Source: Piromyces finnis
Taxonomy: Eukaryota; Neocallimastigomycota; Neocallimastigomycetes; Neocallimastigales; Neocallimastigaceae
Length of the DNA stretch: 64,000 nucleotides
Reading direction: 5' to 3'
Assembly: GCA_002104945.1 (NCBI GenBank)
Contig: MCFH01000008.1
Coordinates: 860,501 to 924,500 of the forward strand
Positions within the stretch are counted from its first letter, which is position 1, and every line of letters starts with the position of its first letter. This document shows, one piece after another, positions 38,901 to 56,706 of this stretch. Position numbers and translations under genes: made by a program. The notes under the pieces are model-generated. The model ran no database searches and had not been told where the DNA came from. It worked only from the letters and a program-made list of their open reading frames with translations.

Positions 38901-41900
38901 AAGGAATTTTAATTGTAAACGTTTTGTGCAGAACTCATACTAATTGGCTTATACAGAATAATAATATGGTAATAGAGAAAGTATTAGAAGTATGGGAATC
39001 ACCATATATTACATCAAATTTTTCTAAGGAAGAGGAATTACCATATAATCGTTTACAAGAAAATATATTTATATTAGAAATTTTAATTAATTATTGTATA
39101 AATAAAAATTCTGATGATTCTGATTATTACATTAAAATAATATTTTCAATGATTCGCGCATTTTGTTATTCAAGCATAATTGATTATGACTTATTGAAAC
39201 AATTTTTATGGGAAGACGTTGCACTAAAATTTACTGATGATCAAAAAAAACTTGTTTTAAATAAGTTCTTAGATTTATTTAGTGATCCAAATACTACACA
39301 GATAATAAAAATACAAACATTCAAATATTTAATTAATCCGATATTATATATATCTTTTACTAAATGCGAAAATTGTAACATTATTGACGAAGAACTCATT
39401 GAAAAAATCCATTTAAAGCTTTGGTGTCCATTTTTATTAGAACAATCTGTAATGAAATTAGATGATTCATTAAAAATAGAATTACTTCAATTTACAACAT
39501 TATTAGTTCAATATATTCCCTCAATTATATCCAATTATAGAAAAGATATAATAAAATTAGAATGGAATTTAATTAAAGTTGATGACCTAACATGTAAACA
39601 AACAGCATATGTAGCATTATCTAGATTCATTGAAGCTTTTGATACACCTGGAAAAATTGTAGTTCAAATATTTGCAGCGCTTTTAAGAGCACATCAACCA
39701 GAAGGGAGAATATTAGTTAAACAAGCCTTAGATATTTTAATTTTAGTATTACCAAAAAGAATAACGAGTCTACCAGGTCAACAAAATGACCCGAAATTTC
39801 CAACATGGGTAAGGTGGACTAGAAAAATTATTATTGAAGATAGTCAAAATAACGCACAATTAGTAATAATATATCAATTATTAATTCGCCATTCTGAGCT
39901 ATTTTATTCAAGTCGAAAACATTTTATTCCACAGATAATCGCATCATTAACCAAATTAGGTTTAACACCTAACACAGCTTATGAAACTCGTCAATTAACA
40001 GTTGAATTAATTGAATTAATTATAAATTGGGAAAAGAAATATATTGAAGAAAATAAATTAAATTCAAATAATGAAATATTAAAAGATAATAATGATAATA
40101 CTGATATAACAACATCGACAAATTCTAATAACAATGAAATCAATAATATTAATATTACTACTACTACAATTAATAATAATAATAATAAAACAGATATAAA
40201 TAAAAAAGTGGTGACAACAATTGATTCAAATCTACAAGAAATGATGATAACATATTTAATAAAATTATTGGCTATATTAAATCCAATGAATGATAATAGA
40301 AATATATTAGCCCCAAGAATAGTTTTATTAATTAAAAAATTAATAAATCTATTTCCAGATGTAATCATAAATATTGGTAATCTTGAAAAATTTATAAGAA
40401 TTGAACCAAATGAAAATCAAGCAAATGCAATAAAAACTATATTAGATGTATTAAAAATTATTGTTGATGAAAAGTCGAATTTATGGTTTATTGAAAATCT
40501 ATCTGCTATATCGAAATATTTAATTTCATATATAAAGTGTGAGAATACAATCATTATGGAATCTGTTGGTAATTTATTAATTAGTGTTTTTAAAAAAATA
40601 TATATATTGAGTAAAGAAGGAAGGAAGCTTGTTAATGAGATTGAACCATTAATGAAAGAAATTGAAAGAATTGTAATGCAAGGACTTAATAATATGAATA
40701 ATATTTTTTCGATTATAACTTTAATTGAAGCAACATATCATGAACAACCAGAAAAATTAGACAATTTAATTCCTTTATTAATAAAATTATTACAAAAATT
40801 AGTAAAAGATCATATTAATTATCAACCAAATAATAATAATAATAATATAAACAGCAACATTAATATTAATAATGGTAATAATATGAATAACAGTAATAAT
40901 AATATAAACAACAATAATAATATAAATAATAACAATACCAATACTATTACTACTATTAATAATAATACCAATACTAATACTAATAATATTCAAAATGGAC
41001 CTAATGATATAAGTTCACAATCAAGCAATAATATAGTAGCAGGAAATAATAATAATTCAATGGTTGTAAGATTATTAACTATGTTGCTGAATTTATTAAA
41101 GTTAAGAATTTCAAACATGGGCGACAATCGTAGACAAGTATTAATAGCAATAATTCAATTGATAGAAAAATCTAAAGATATTTCACTTTTGAAAAATATA
41201 TTAGATATTGTTTCAGAATGGATATTAATAAAACCAGAATCATTTCCAACAACAAAAGAAAAAGCAAACATAATGATAAAAATGATGGTATTTGAGCGTA
41301 GAGATAAATCTTTATTGGAAGAATATCTGTTATTAGTTTCAAAAATTTATTTAAATCCAAATTTTGCAAGAACTGAATTAACTATCAAATTAGAACAAGC
41401 ATTTTTACTAGGAACAAGAAATGATAATCCTAAAATTAGAAAACTTTTTACTCAAATTTTTGATAAAAGTATTGGTAAAGGTTTGTTTACAAGATTAAAT
41501 TACGTAATAGGTGTTCAAAATTGGGAATACTTATCTACATCATTTTGGTTACACCAGGCATTAGATATTTTATTAGGTTCATACATGAATACAAAACCAT
41601 TATATCAATCTAGTTCATCCTATCGAATTGTACCAATATCTCATGTAGAATCAATATTTAGATTACAATTAGGAGACAATTTTATGGATGTTGACGATAC
41701 TAATCCTAATAATATAATTGAAAATCACCAGAAATTTTTAAAGAATCTTCAAACATTGGATGTCAGTAATTTACTTATGACAATAAGACAATTAATTTAT
41801 TTAGATATTGACATGTCATCTCAAATGTGGATAAATACATTTGTAATGTCATGGTCATTTTTAAGGAAAAAAGAACGTCATGATATAATTAAGGTATTAA

Positions 41901-44900
41901 TTATATTATTAGCAAGAGAATATCATTTAAAACAAGCTGATTTTAGACCAAATGTTATACAGATATTATTAGAGGGCATTTGTAGATCTGTTCCAACAAT
42001 TCAACTTCCTCCTCAGCTAATTAAGTATTTAGGTAGAACATTTAATGCATGGCATATTGCTATTGAATTATTACAAAATAATACTCCAGATTTAAAATAT
42101 GGTATAATGTCATCTACTAAAGATGAAGAAAAAATAAAAGAATGTACAATGGATGCTTTGGCAAACTTATATGAAGAATTAAATGAAGACGATTATTTTT
42201 ATGGATTATGGCGTAGAAGATGTTTATTCCAAGAAACAAATATTGCTATTTCTTATGAACAATGTAAAAAGTGGAATGAGGCACAATATATGTATGAAGC
42301 TGCTCAGAAAAAGGCACGATCAGGTTCACATTTATATAATGAATCTGAATATTATTTATGGGAGGATCATTGGATATTATGTGCTCAGAAGTTACAACAA
42401 TGGGATATATTAACAGATTTAGCAAAACATGAAGGTGATACTAATTTACTCCTTGAATGTGCATGGAGAGTTTCTGATTGGGATTCTGAAAGTGAGTTTC
42501 TACAAAAAGCTATAAATGTTTATTCAGACGTTCCATTAGCACGTAGAAAAATATTTGAAGCTTTTCTTTTATTAAATCAATCTACTGAAAATAACAATAA
42601 ATTAGAAGAATTTAAAAAGATATATGATGAAGGTGTTCAATTAACATTGAAGAAGTGGCATATGTTACCGGAAGTTGTTTCATATTCACACATAAATTTA
42701 CTACATATGTTCCAACAATTTGTAGAATTAAATGAAGCTAATCAAATCAAAATGAATTTAAATAATACAAAGGTTGATAATATTGAAAAAAAGTCCGAAG
42801 AATTGAAGGGTATTTTACAAACATGGAGAGAAAGGTTACCAAATTATTGGGAAGATATTAATTTATGGAGTGATTTAGTTGCATGGAGACAACATATATT
42901 TTCAACTATAAATAAAGCTTACCTTCCAATTATTCAATTATTAAATCAAAATACAAACAATAGTGGTAGCAATAACAATGCAGCAAGCTCATATACTTAT
43001 CGTGGATTTCATGAAACTGCATGGATCATTAATAGATTTGCTCATATAGCAAGAAAGCATGGATTAACTGATATATGCGTAAATTCATTAAGCAAGATAT
43101 ATACTTTACCAAACATCGAAATCCAAGAAGCCTTTTATAAATTAAAAGAACAAGCTAAATGCTATTTCCAATCCTCAATTGATTATGCTACCGGATTAGA
43201 TGTTATTAATAATACTAATTTAATGTATTTCACTGATTCACAAACTTCAGAATTTTGGACATTGAAAGGGCAATTTTTATCAAAACTAAATTTAATTTCT
43301 GAAGCAAACGAGGCATTTTCAACAGCAACCAAAATTGAAATGGCATCTCCAAAAGCATGGGCACAATGGGGTATATATAATGATAATTTATTCAAAGAGC
43401 ATCCAAATGAAATTAGTTATGGTGAATATGCGATAAGTTGTTATTTACAGGCTTCAGGATTATATAAAAATTATAAATCAAGAAAATATATAGCAAGAAT
43501 ATTATGGCTCTTAAGTTTTGATGATAATAAAGGAAAGTTAACTGAAATATTTACCAAATTTAAAGGTGATTATGTTCATTGGTATTGGATTATATATATT
43601 CCTCAGTTATTAACATGCTTAGCTAATAAAGAAGCAATAAGTGCTAATATAATTATTCAAAAAATAGCTAAAGCATACCCTCAAGCATTATATTTCTTAT
43701 TAAGAACAACAAGGGAAGATTATAAATTAATTAAAAAACAAGCTGCTATGACATCGAATAATGGAAGAGATTTACATCAAAACCCGGAGGATTCTCAAGC
43801 TAAGAATAATAATTCAGGATCAACCACTATACAATCTCAACAGACACAATCATTTGGAAATAAAAAACAACCATGGGAATATGTTGAAGAAATAATGGGT
43901 ACAGTAAAAACTTCATTTCCTCTATTAACATTATCAATTGAGAAAATGATTGATCAAATTATACAAAAATTAAAACCATCACCAGATGAAGATATATATA
44001 GATTAATTGTAGCATTATTAACTGATGGAGTTCAACAACTTGTTGGAAGAATTACAAATTTTGGAGATACTCGATCATTACCACGAGGTACTGAAGCAAA
44101 TTTAAAGAGATTCCATGAATCAATGTCAGGTGGTCATCATAAATATAAAGAAGCTTTTGAAGAAGATTTTATAAAAAGCAAGCCTTCAATTACAGAATTA
44201 GTAGAAAAATTTAGAGACTGGCGTGATAAATTGGAATATCAATTAGATTTAAGAAACACAAAACAACATTTAGAATACTTTAGTCATGATTTAGTGGAAT
44301 TCGAACATAAAAAGTTTGATGATATTGAAATTCCTGGTCAATATTTATTACATAAAGATAGTAATAATGAATTTATTAGAATTGATAAATTTGAATCAAT
44401 TGTTGATGTAGTAAGAGGTCATGGAATATGCTATCGTAGATTATCATTAAGGGGTAATGATGGAAGTTTACATCCATTCGTTGTTCAACACCCAGCTGCA
44501 AGACAATGCAGAAGAGAAGAAAGAATTGTGCAATTATTTAGAATAATGAATAGTATAATGGAACGCAAAAAGGATTGTAGAAAATATAAAATAGCTTTCC
44601 ATCTTCCATTAATGGTTCCATTAGCTCCTCAAGTAAGATTGGTTCAGGATGATTTATCTTATTTATCATTACAAGAAATATATGAAAAACATTGTGAAAA
44701 ATCAGGATTCCATAAGGATGATCCAACAATTTTATATATAAATAGTATTAATAAGATAATTAATAGAGACAAAAAGAATTCTATTAAGCGTACCGTAAGT
44801 AGACAATATTTTAAATACCACTAAAAAAAATAAATTATTAAATATATATTAATTATTATTTACTTTTAATAAATAATATAGAAAAATGATGTTATAAATT

Positions 44901-46168
44901 TAAAAATGGCGATTATACAACAAATTGAAGAAACAATGGTACCTAATACTGTATTAACAAAGGTAATCAAATTATAAACTTTATTATTATTATTATTATA
45001 TATATAACTAAAATCATTTTATCAATATTTTTTTTTTTTAATAGTTTGTTCTAGGAAAAATGAAACAATATATTGATATATTTATTTTAAGAAAACAGTT
45101 CACCTATCAAATGGCAGCTGTATCATTTATGTCATATGTAATGAGTATAGCTCATAGATATCCACATAAAATAAATATTTCATTTGAAACAGGAAATATT
45201 TGGTCAACAGAATTATTGCCATGTAACTATTTAATAAATACATTAATATAACTATAAAACTATTTATAAAATTAATTTTTTTTTCTTTCTAAAACATAAA
45301 AATAAAATATATATATATAAAATTAAATATAGCTTTATCACCATCGACATTCTTGTTCGGATCAAATGAACCAGTACCATTTAGATTCACACCAAATATT
45401 CAAACATTTATTACACCTATTGGTGTTGAAGGTGTGTTTACTAATATAATGATGTCAATTGCAAGAGCATTAACTGAACCAGAGGTATTTTTTATAATAT
45501 AAAATAAAAATAAACTATAATTTGATTAAAAAAACTGAAAATAATATTTTATTATTGTAGTTCGAACTAGAAAATTATTTAGGAATATTTATTAAAGATG
45601 AAATAGTTTCAATTCAAAATATATCCCAAAAGCACCCAACACTTCAAGATAATTCATTAAGAAATTATATAACTCAAAATATAAATTTAATTCAACATAG
45701 AGCAGAATCATTATCATGCAAACAGGAAAGAATAAAGGTAATATATTAATATTTTAAATTAAAAAACATTAATCATATTAGTACTAATTATTAATTATTA
45801 TTAATCTTTATATTATATAAACATTTTTTACTAATAAAAAATAAATATAGATAAAAACATTTATTGAAAACCAAAAAGATAAAAATGTAGGAAATCAACC
45901 AAAATCGAAATTTGATTCATTAAATAGTGATGCAAAAAATAAAGAAGAAAATGATGAAGAAGACAAAAATAATAATAAGAATAATTTATCAAATGGGTTA
46001 AATGATAAGAATAAAAATAATGACGATTCTAATAAAGAGAACAATAAAAATGATGATGATGATACATTTAAAATACCTGCTAATCAAACATTAATAGATT
46101 TAATATCTCAAGCTACTAATCCTCATAAATTATCACAATTAGATATTACATGGATGCCTTATTATTAA
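32959..46168 (+). CDS. TRA1: TRRAP/Tra1, PIKK-family pseudokinase of SAGA and NuA4
   Basis: Sixteen exons: 32959-33034, 33129-33286, 33388-33663, 33863-34018, 34101-34235, 34312-34440, 34519-34646, 34723-34922, 34994-35224, 35331-37349, 37536-44794 (7.3 kb), 44882-44962, 45045-45222, 45333-45484, 45561-45737 and 45851-46168. They give 3890 aa; human TRRAP has about 3860 and yeast Tra1 3744. N-terminal HEAT repeats include the hallmark KELLIATRHIW and VGTGVTSRETLR. A FAT region follows (WRRRCLF, YEAAQKKARSG), then the PIKK-like domain (RLSLRGNDGSLHPF, FFLRKQF-type segment, VPFRFTPNIQTF) without a catalytic DFG, as known for TRRAP. The end is FATC-like (LISQATNP...WMPYY). Tra1 is the activator-binding scaffold of the SAGA and NuA4 acetyltransferases. 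Asn-rich inserts lie near 40070-40200 and 40825-41050, and an acidic Asn/Lys insert precedes FATC. Confidence 0.96.
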
Positions 46169-46473
46169 TCATTATTATCTATTTAATTTTCTCAAAATAC
46201 ATTAATAATATAATATTGATAATTAATCATAATTCAAATTAAAATTGTTTCATGGAAATGTTAATATTTTAATTATTTTTTATTTTTTATATATATAATT
46301 TATATCTATTTTTTTTTTATAAGTTTTTTAAAAAAGTATATAAGAATAAATAAATAAGTAAATAAATAAATAAATAAATAAATAATAAATATAAAAGATT
46401 TATTATTAATTAAATAATATATTTATTTTTTATTGTATATATTTAAAAGAAAAATAAAAACTTAAATAATGTA

Positions 46474-46505
<32 letters not shown>

Positions 46506-46634
46506 GTATAATATTTTTAAATAAAAAATACTTAAATGTTTTAATAAATATTATAGAATTTCTAAAAACATATAAAATTTCTTTTAATTAAGATTATTTA
46601 TATATAATTAAAAAGCTTTATTGAAATATGTAAA
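46169..46634. other. Intergenic region between TRRAP and Sec8
   Basis: The gap contains AAAT tetranucleotide-like runs (46349-46385) and a short (AAT)n (46481-46504). No gene is seen. Confidence 0.6.
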
Positions 46635-49102
46635 ATGTTTTTAAAAAAAATTGAAGATAAAAAAATAAAATCATTAATATTTGAAGATGAAGAAAAAAAT
46701 AAATGCTTGGATCCTTTTATAATTGATTTATTATCCAAAATAGATATTCAATGGTAAAATATTATTTTTTTGCTATTTTTATTTTAAATATTAATATTAA
46801 ATATATTTTGTTTTACTATTTAATTTCTATGCAGGACTTTTATGACAAATGAAGAAGTAATAAATACATATATTTATAAAATATCTAATTAATTATTAAC
46901 AGTATAATAATATGATTTTTTTAATGATATTTTCTATTTTCAACAAACAATAAAGTTTAATCCAGTTTCATTAGCATTATCATTATTGGATACAAGTTCA
47001 TTGGGAAGAAATTATGAGGATTTTAATAATATGCTAATAAATTTGGATGAAGCTATGAATATAATTGTTAATGGTAAAATTTAATTTAACATATTTTAAA
47101 TATTAAATGAAATTATAGTAATTTATTTATATATATTATTTTTATAAAGAATCATATTTATCATTTAATAACTCAATTCATACTTTTAGTAGTGTAGCAG
47201 GAAATCTTTCAGGTAGAATTTTATTATTTTTTTTAATATTTACAAATTTATATAATTTTCTTTCTTTTTTTTTTTTTTTATTCCTTTTAAAAGAAAAATT
47301 AAGAATAACAAAAAATAACAATTTTATAGATTCACAAAAGAGAGTAAGAGAAATGAAAGAAGAATTAATTCATTGCAAAGAATTATTACAATGTAAACGC
47401 TCAGATTTAATGCAACAATGGATGCAAAGCATCGAGTATAAAGAAATGATACAAATGCTTGATACGATGTAACATCCACATAATAAACACTTTATATTTT
47501 GAATATATTTTTTCGTAATATTAATTTCATTTATTTTATTTCATATTATTTTATTATTTTATATTATTTCTTCCTTTTATGAAGTGATGAATTAAGAGAT
47601 GCTCCTGATAAAATATTAGAATTAATATCATCAAAACATTATCTTACAGCAACAAAATATTTATTAAAATATCTTGAAATTGCTAATAATATTGACTACC
47701 AAAGTATAGGTGCTTTAGATGATATTCGTCATGATTTGAATATTATTAAAGCTGTAATTATTATATTATTATGAAGTTAAAATAAACAATTAATCTATAC
47801 TAATAAAACTAATTTTTTTAATTATTTAAGTCAATATATAATTCATTAATTGAAGATTTACATAATCATATTTATTTAAAAAGTAAATTTTGTTCAACTC
47901 AAAGTAATAATGAAGATAATGAAAGTAATTGTTTTAGTACATATATAATATTATTATTTATTTATTACTTATCTAAAAAAAATAAATTAATGAAATAATA
48001 ATAATATAATAGATAATTTATATAATGGAAATGATGTCTTTCAAAGGTTTATATTACAAAATAAAAATTTTAAAATATTTTTAATATTATATATTTGAAC
48101 TTTAAGTATTAATTAGATTTTGTATTTATAAGTCAAATAAAATTAAATGAAGTTATTACACCAACTAAAAAAGAAGACCAACAAGGAAAAAAAATTGGTA
48201 CATAGTTTATATATATAGAATTAAATAAACAAAAAAAATATAATATAACATTAATAAGAATTTAATAATTAACTAATAATAAATAACAAACAAATAAAAA
48301 AGAGCTTATGAATACAAGTAAATTGTTCTATAAAAAATTGGATGAAAACTATCAAAATGAAGAGGTATAAGAAATATTATTAAGTTTATATATATATAGA
48401 TAGATAGATAAATAATTATATAAATATCAAGATTGTAGAAGATCCAGAAAAAAATCCTGAATTAGATTCAAATAATTTTATGAAAATTATATTAGAATGT
48501 TTAAGATTATTAGAGCAATTACCAGAAGCATTAGAGGTAAATATATAAAAATAAAAAATAGTATATAATAAACTTTTAAAAAATGTAAAATATATAATTT
48601 ATTATGATAATATAGACAATTAGACAAAGGCTTCCTCTTGAATTATATAGTGTGGTTGAGAAAACAATTAACGAAATCGATAAAAAGTAAAATAATATTA
48701 ATAGTATTATGTTAATATTTATATTATATAAATTTTAAAATATATTTATTTATTACTATATAGAAATGAAAATTCATATAATATAAGTAAAAATTCAAAA
48801 ATAATATTTAAATCAAAAAATATATCCGATTTAATTGGTATTAACTCACAAGAAGCGAAGTCAAATTTATTAAAAGATATGTTAAAACTTTTATATTCAA
48901 AACTTGATTCAATTGTTCAGATTCATGCATTTATTTTGAGTACCTCAGAAAAAATGTTAAAAGTATATATTTTATAAATAATTTTTCTTTATAAAAAATA
49001 CAATTAATAAAAATGATAATTATGATATTATTAAACATTATATAAACTTAATAAAAATATAATCAATATAAAGTTAGAAGGGATTCAGTGTAAGTTGATA
49101 AA

Positions 49103-49172
<70 letters not shown>

Positions 49173-52100
49173 GCAACAATATATACAATCAGAGATGTTT
49201 GGATTGCTGTTCAAAACGAAGTATATATATATAATAATAATTATATTAAAAATTTTATTATAATATAATTATTATAATAATTAACTAATAATGTTAAAAC
49301 TTAATAATATATATTAACATAGATTAGATCTTTATTATATGATTATTTAACAACACCTGAAACAGGTGTTAATACATACCAAAATTTGGTTTATTCTATT
49401 AATGAAAGATTGAGAGACGCAAAAAAAAATAAAGAGAGAAACAAAGTATATATAAATATAATATAGATTCTAATTACAGTGTTTTTTATTTATAATTTCA
49501 TAAAAACGTTTATTTTTTAATTTTATTTTTAGCTATTGTTTAGGTTTATAGATGAAGATTTTACAAAATCAACCAACGATCTTTATAACAAAAATAATGT
49601 TTATGATAATATTTTAAAAGAAGTCATTAAAAAAAAAGATGAAAATACACATTCCCAGTCATTGATTGTTATTGATAAGTATTCAAATTCACATAAAGTC
49701 ATTGGTCATAAGCTTCTTCTTCATCCTGATTCAAGAAGAGTCTTAGCTATTTTTAAACCAACATGCGATTTTATGGAAAAGATGGAAAATATTGTATCGA
49801 TTTCGAAAGGGTAAAATACTTTAATATTTTTTAAGTAAAATTTTTTGAAATTATTAAATATATATATTTTATAAATATTTTAGAAAAGATGATATATCTG
49901 ATTTTCGTGTTTTTTTAGATGACTTTATTTGTAATATTTTCTTACCACAGATGGAAGAAAAAGTTATGGAATATTTTCATTTATATATATCTGGTAATAA
50001 TCGAAAACTTTATTAATTTTCATTTAAAAATATTTAACATTAATATTAATATTACATTTTATTAAAAATCTTTTTAAATAAAGGTGAAGACGAATTCCAA
50101 GCGGAATTAAATGAATCATTATATCCATGGCCTCTATTAAAAGTTGAAAATATTATTAATACATATTAATATTTACTTTGTTTACTAATTCTTTTAAATA
50201 AATTATAGAGCTCTGTTTCATGTGCAATTATAACAAAAGGATTATGTACTACTATAAATGACGTACCAATTCATCAAGAAAAATTTATATTTATGATTGA
50301 AACTATTATTAACAAATATTATGAAAAATGTGTTCTACGATTTAAATGTAAAGAAATTATTATTACATCAAATTTCTTAAATTCTTATTATTTATTTAAT
50401 TTTTTGTACTATATAAATTATAATAGCTTTGCTTTCATGTGATCAATCTATAACAAATAATGATCAAACAATTTGTTCCAAATGGATCCAAGAAGAAGAA
50501 ATTATTCAATTATTATCTCAAAATTCTAATATATTAAATAGATCTGTTTGTATTTAAATTTAAAATAATTATAAGTAGAAATAATAAAAAAATTATTAAT
50601 TAATTATATTTAAATTAGAATCTGAATATCAATAAGAATCTGGATGAAAAATTAGCAAAAGAAGTAATTTTAATATAAAAATAATATTATTAATTAGTTT
50701 ATTTAAAATTAATAAATTTTATTTTATTATTATAAACATTGTATAGGAATTAAATATCGAATTAGGATTAAAACAAGATAGATCGTTTGAAAGAGGTGAA
50801 TTAATTTTCGATTATAATAAATTGGAAGCTTTAGCTAATTTAAACCATAGTCTCGTAAGAAATTTAATCTTTAATTTAATTTTTAATGATATATAAAAAC
50901 ATAATTAATATTACTAATATAAACAAATATATACAAATTATATGATTAAGGAATGGCTCGTATTCCAAATAAAACGCTTATTGAGTCAAAATATTAAAAT
51001 TAATAAATCTTCTTTAGATGAAAAAATCATGTCATCAACTTCGAGTTTGGAAATAAATGTATTAATATATTATCTATAATATTAAATTGATAATATTTAA
51101 AATTAATATTATAATTTATTAATATATTATAATAAGGATTTAATGAATTTAAATTCAAATGAAAGTCTTGAAATGCATCAACCAAAACAAGATAAACCTG
51201 TATTTTTAGAAATATCAGAAGAAATGCAAAAGTAAGATTTTTATATTAATTTTAATGAATTAATATTGTAAAAATATTAAAAAGTTTTATTTTTAAAAAT
51301 GTAAGTCGTATAAATAATATATTAAGTAGTTTCCAAAGTTTATCAGAAATGTGTTTATATGCATTGAGAATTGAATTACGTTGCCATTCAATGTTTTATT
51401 TAGACTTATCATTTAGAGAAGTAATTTTTCAATTAAAAATTGAAGCTAAAATAAAATTAATAAATAATTTTTAATAATGCTAATTACTAATATTAATACA
51501 GGGTAATTTTCTTCTCGATAATGAAATTCCAGAGCCTGATTCTTACGTTTTTATGCTTAATAAAGATTTAACAAAATGTGAAGAAATAATGAAATCAATA
51601 TTAAAACCAAATAAAATAAGATTTTTATTTAATGATTTAGGATCATTAATGGTTAATATATTAATGACTAATATAAAATATATAAAATGCATAAATAAAT
51701 ATGGTATATTAAGATTAGGTAGAAATGTCAGATCAATTCAACAAGTAAAATAATTACTTTATTTATTTATTTATTTAATAATTTACTATTTCGTTAAACA
51801 AATAACATAACGCATATTTTTAATATAAATGTAGGTTTTAAATAGTATCTCAGGTTCATATGAATCAAGTATGGATATTGCTAAGGAATATTTTGAATTA
51901 TTAAATCTTGATTCAGAAGTATATAGCATTATTTGAAAATAAATTATTAAATTAGGAAATAATATATTTTTTTAAAAAAGAATAATTAAATAATATTTAT
52001 TATAAATATTTTAATAATATTTATTAGGAATTTATGAAAAAAATTGAAGATAATGGACAAGGACCATTCACATATGAACAATTAAAATTCTTATTAGATT

Positions 52101-52309
52101 TAATGAATTCGGAATATTTGAATAAAGAACAAATATATCAAAAATTAGAAAAAGAAAAACAAATTCAGTTAGCTAGATCATTAAGTAATATAAATGTTGA
52201 AAATGATTTTACATCATTACAAAATGAAAAAAGAAACATTGATGAAATACAAATTAAATATTATGAATATGTAGAAAAACTAAAAATGTTATGTACTGAT
52301 TCAAATTAA
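46635..52309 (+). CDS. SEC8: Exocyst subunit Sec8/EXOC4
   Basis: Twenty-eight small exons are read in phase. The main ones are 46635-46753, 46956-47073, 47294-47468, 47585-47753, 48764-48962, 49074-49220, 49533-49810, 50209-50347, 51502-51744 and 52028-52309. The total is 1116 aa (human EXOC4 974, yeast 1065). The N-terminal coiled coil and Sec8 domain show LIHCKELLQCKRSDL, ISSKHYLTATKYLL and ALDDIRHDL; then TIRQRLPLELYSVVEKT, VWIAVQNEIRSLLYDY, the C-terminal block with YPWPLLK, EMCLYALRIELRCH, and a helical tail. Sec8 is a core exocyst subunit that tethers secretory vesicles to the plasma membrane and is also implicated in cilium formation. An in-frame Asn run of about 20 (49107-49171) lies in exon 14. 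The exon at 48013-48046 is short and its boundaries are less sure. Confidence 0.92.
49107..49171 (+). repeat. In-frame (AAT)n in Sec8
   Basis: A pure AAT run encodes about 20 Asn between GIQCKLIKY and KATIYTIRDVW. It is inserted in an otherwise conserved exocyst region and keeps the frame. Confidence 0.95.
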
Positions 52310-52496
52310 AACAGAAAATATATCATAAAAGATAAATTTTTATTAAGAATTTTTTAAAATTAATAATTTAAAAAAATAAAAATTAAAATAGCTTAATTGT
52401 AATATATATAATGAAATGTAATATTATATTTAAAAATATAAAATAAAATAGTGAAAGGAATTAATAAAATGACTAAATGTTTATGTTATAAAATGT

Positions 52497-52630
52497 TAAT
52501 AAAATAAAATAAAATAAAATAAAATAAAATAAAATAAAATAAAATAAAATAAAATAAAATAAAATAAAATAAAATAAAATAAAATAAAATAAAATAAAAT
52601 AAAATAAAATAAAATAAAATAAAATAAAAA
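52497..52630. repeat. (AAAAT)n pentanucleotide tandem repeat
   Basis: About 26 near-perfect AAAAT units stand head to tail. The array ends eight bases before the TCGGAGTTAA motif and 137 bases before the DNAI7 start. Confidence 0.95.
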
Positions 52631-52637
52631 TAATAAA

Positions 52638-52647
52638 TCGGAGTTAA
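52638..52647 (-). promoter_or_regulatory. TYAACTCCGA motif, inverted, upstream of DNAI7
   Basis: TCGGAGTTAA reads TTAACTCCGA on the minus strand. It ends about 119 nt before the DNAI7 ATG. It matches the core of the motifs at 29652 and 56612. Confidence 0.45.
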
Positions 52648-52766
52648 TCTTTAATAAATTCAAAAAACATTAAAATTTAAAATGTGTTGTGTAACATTTC
52701 AATATTTTATTTTTTAAAAATATGTATTTTTTTTAAAAAAAAAAAAAGAGTTAATATTTTAAAATA

Positions 52767-56437
<3,671 letters not shown>

Positions 56438-56611
56438 TTACTTCATTTACTTATATATTAATATCTATTTATTTAAAATAATTTAAAATTTTATATATAC
56501 TAAATCAGAAAATGTAAATGATATTTTATTATTTAACTAACAAAAAATAAATAAATATATATGTAATTAATTTTGTAATGATGATGATATATTTTTATAT
56601 AATAAAGTTTA

Positions 56612-56622
56612 TCAACTCCGAA
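56612..56622 (+). promoter_or_regulatory. TYAACTCCGA motif upstream of the CCDC148-like gene
   Basis: TCAACTCCGAA ends 84 nt before the ATG at 56707. It is identical over 11 bases to the motif upstream of ZMYND10, which lies at almost the same distance from its start. Confidence 0.5.
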
Positions 56623-56706
56623 TAAATTTGTTAAATTATTTAAATAGAAAATTATTTAAAAAATGAATATAGTAGTTTATTATAATAAACTAATAATAAA
56701 GAAAAT

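Larger units (their letters stand above)
52310..52766. promoter_or_regulatory. Intergenic and 5' region of DNAI7
   Basis: The region contains the AAAAT satellite (52497-52630) followed directly by the inverted TYAACTCCGA motif (52638-52647), then A and T runs up to the DNAI7 ATG. There is no open frame. Confidence 0.6.
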
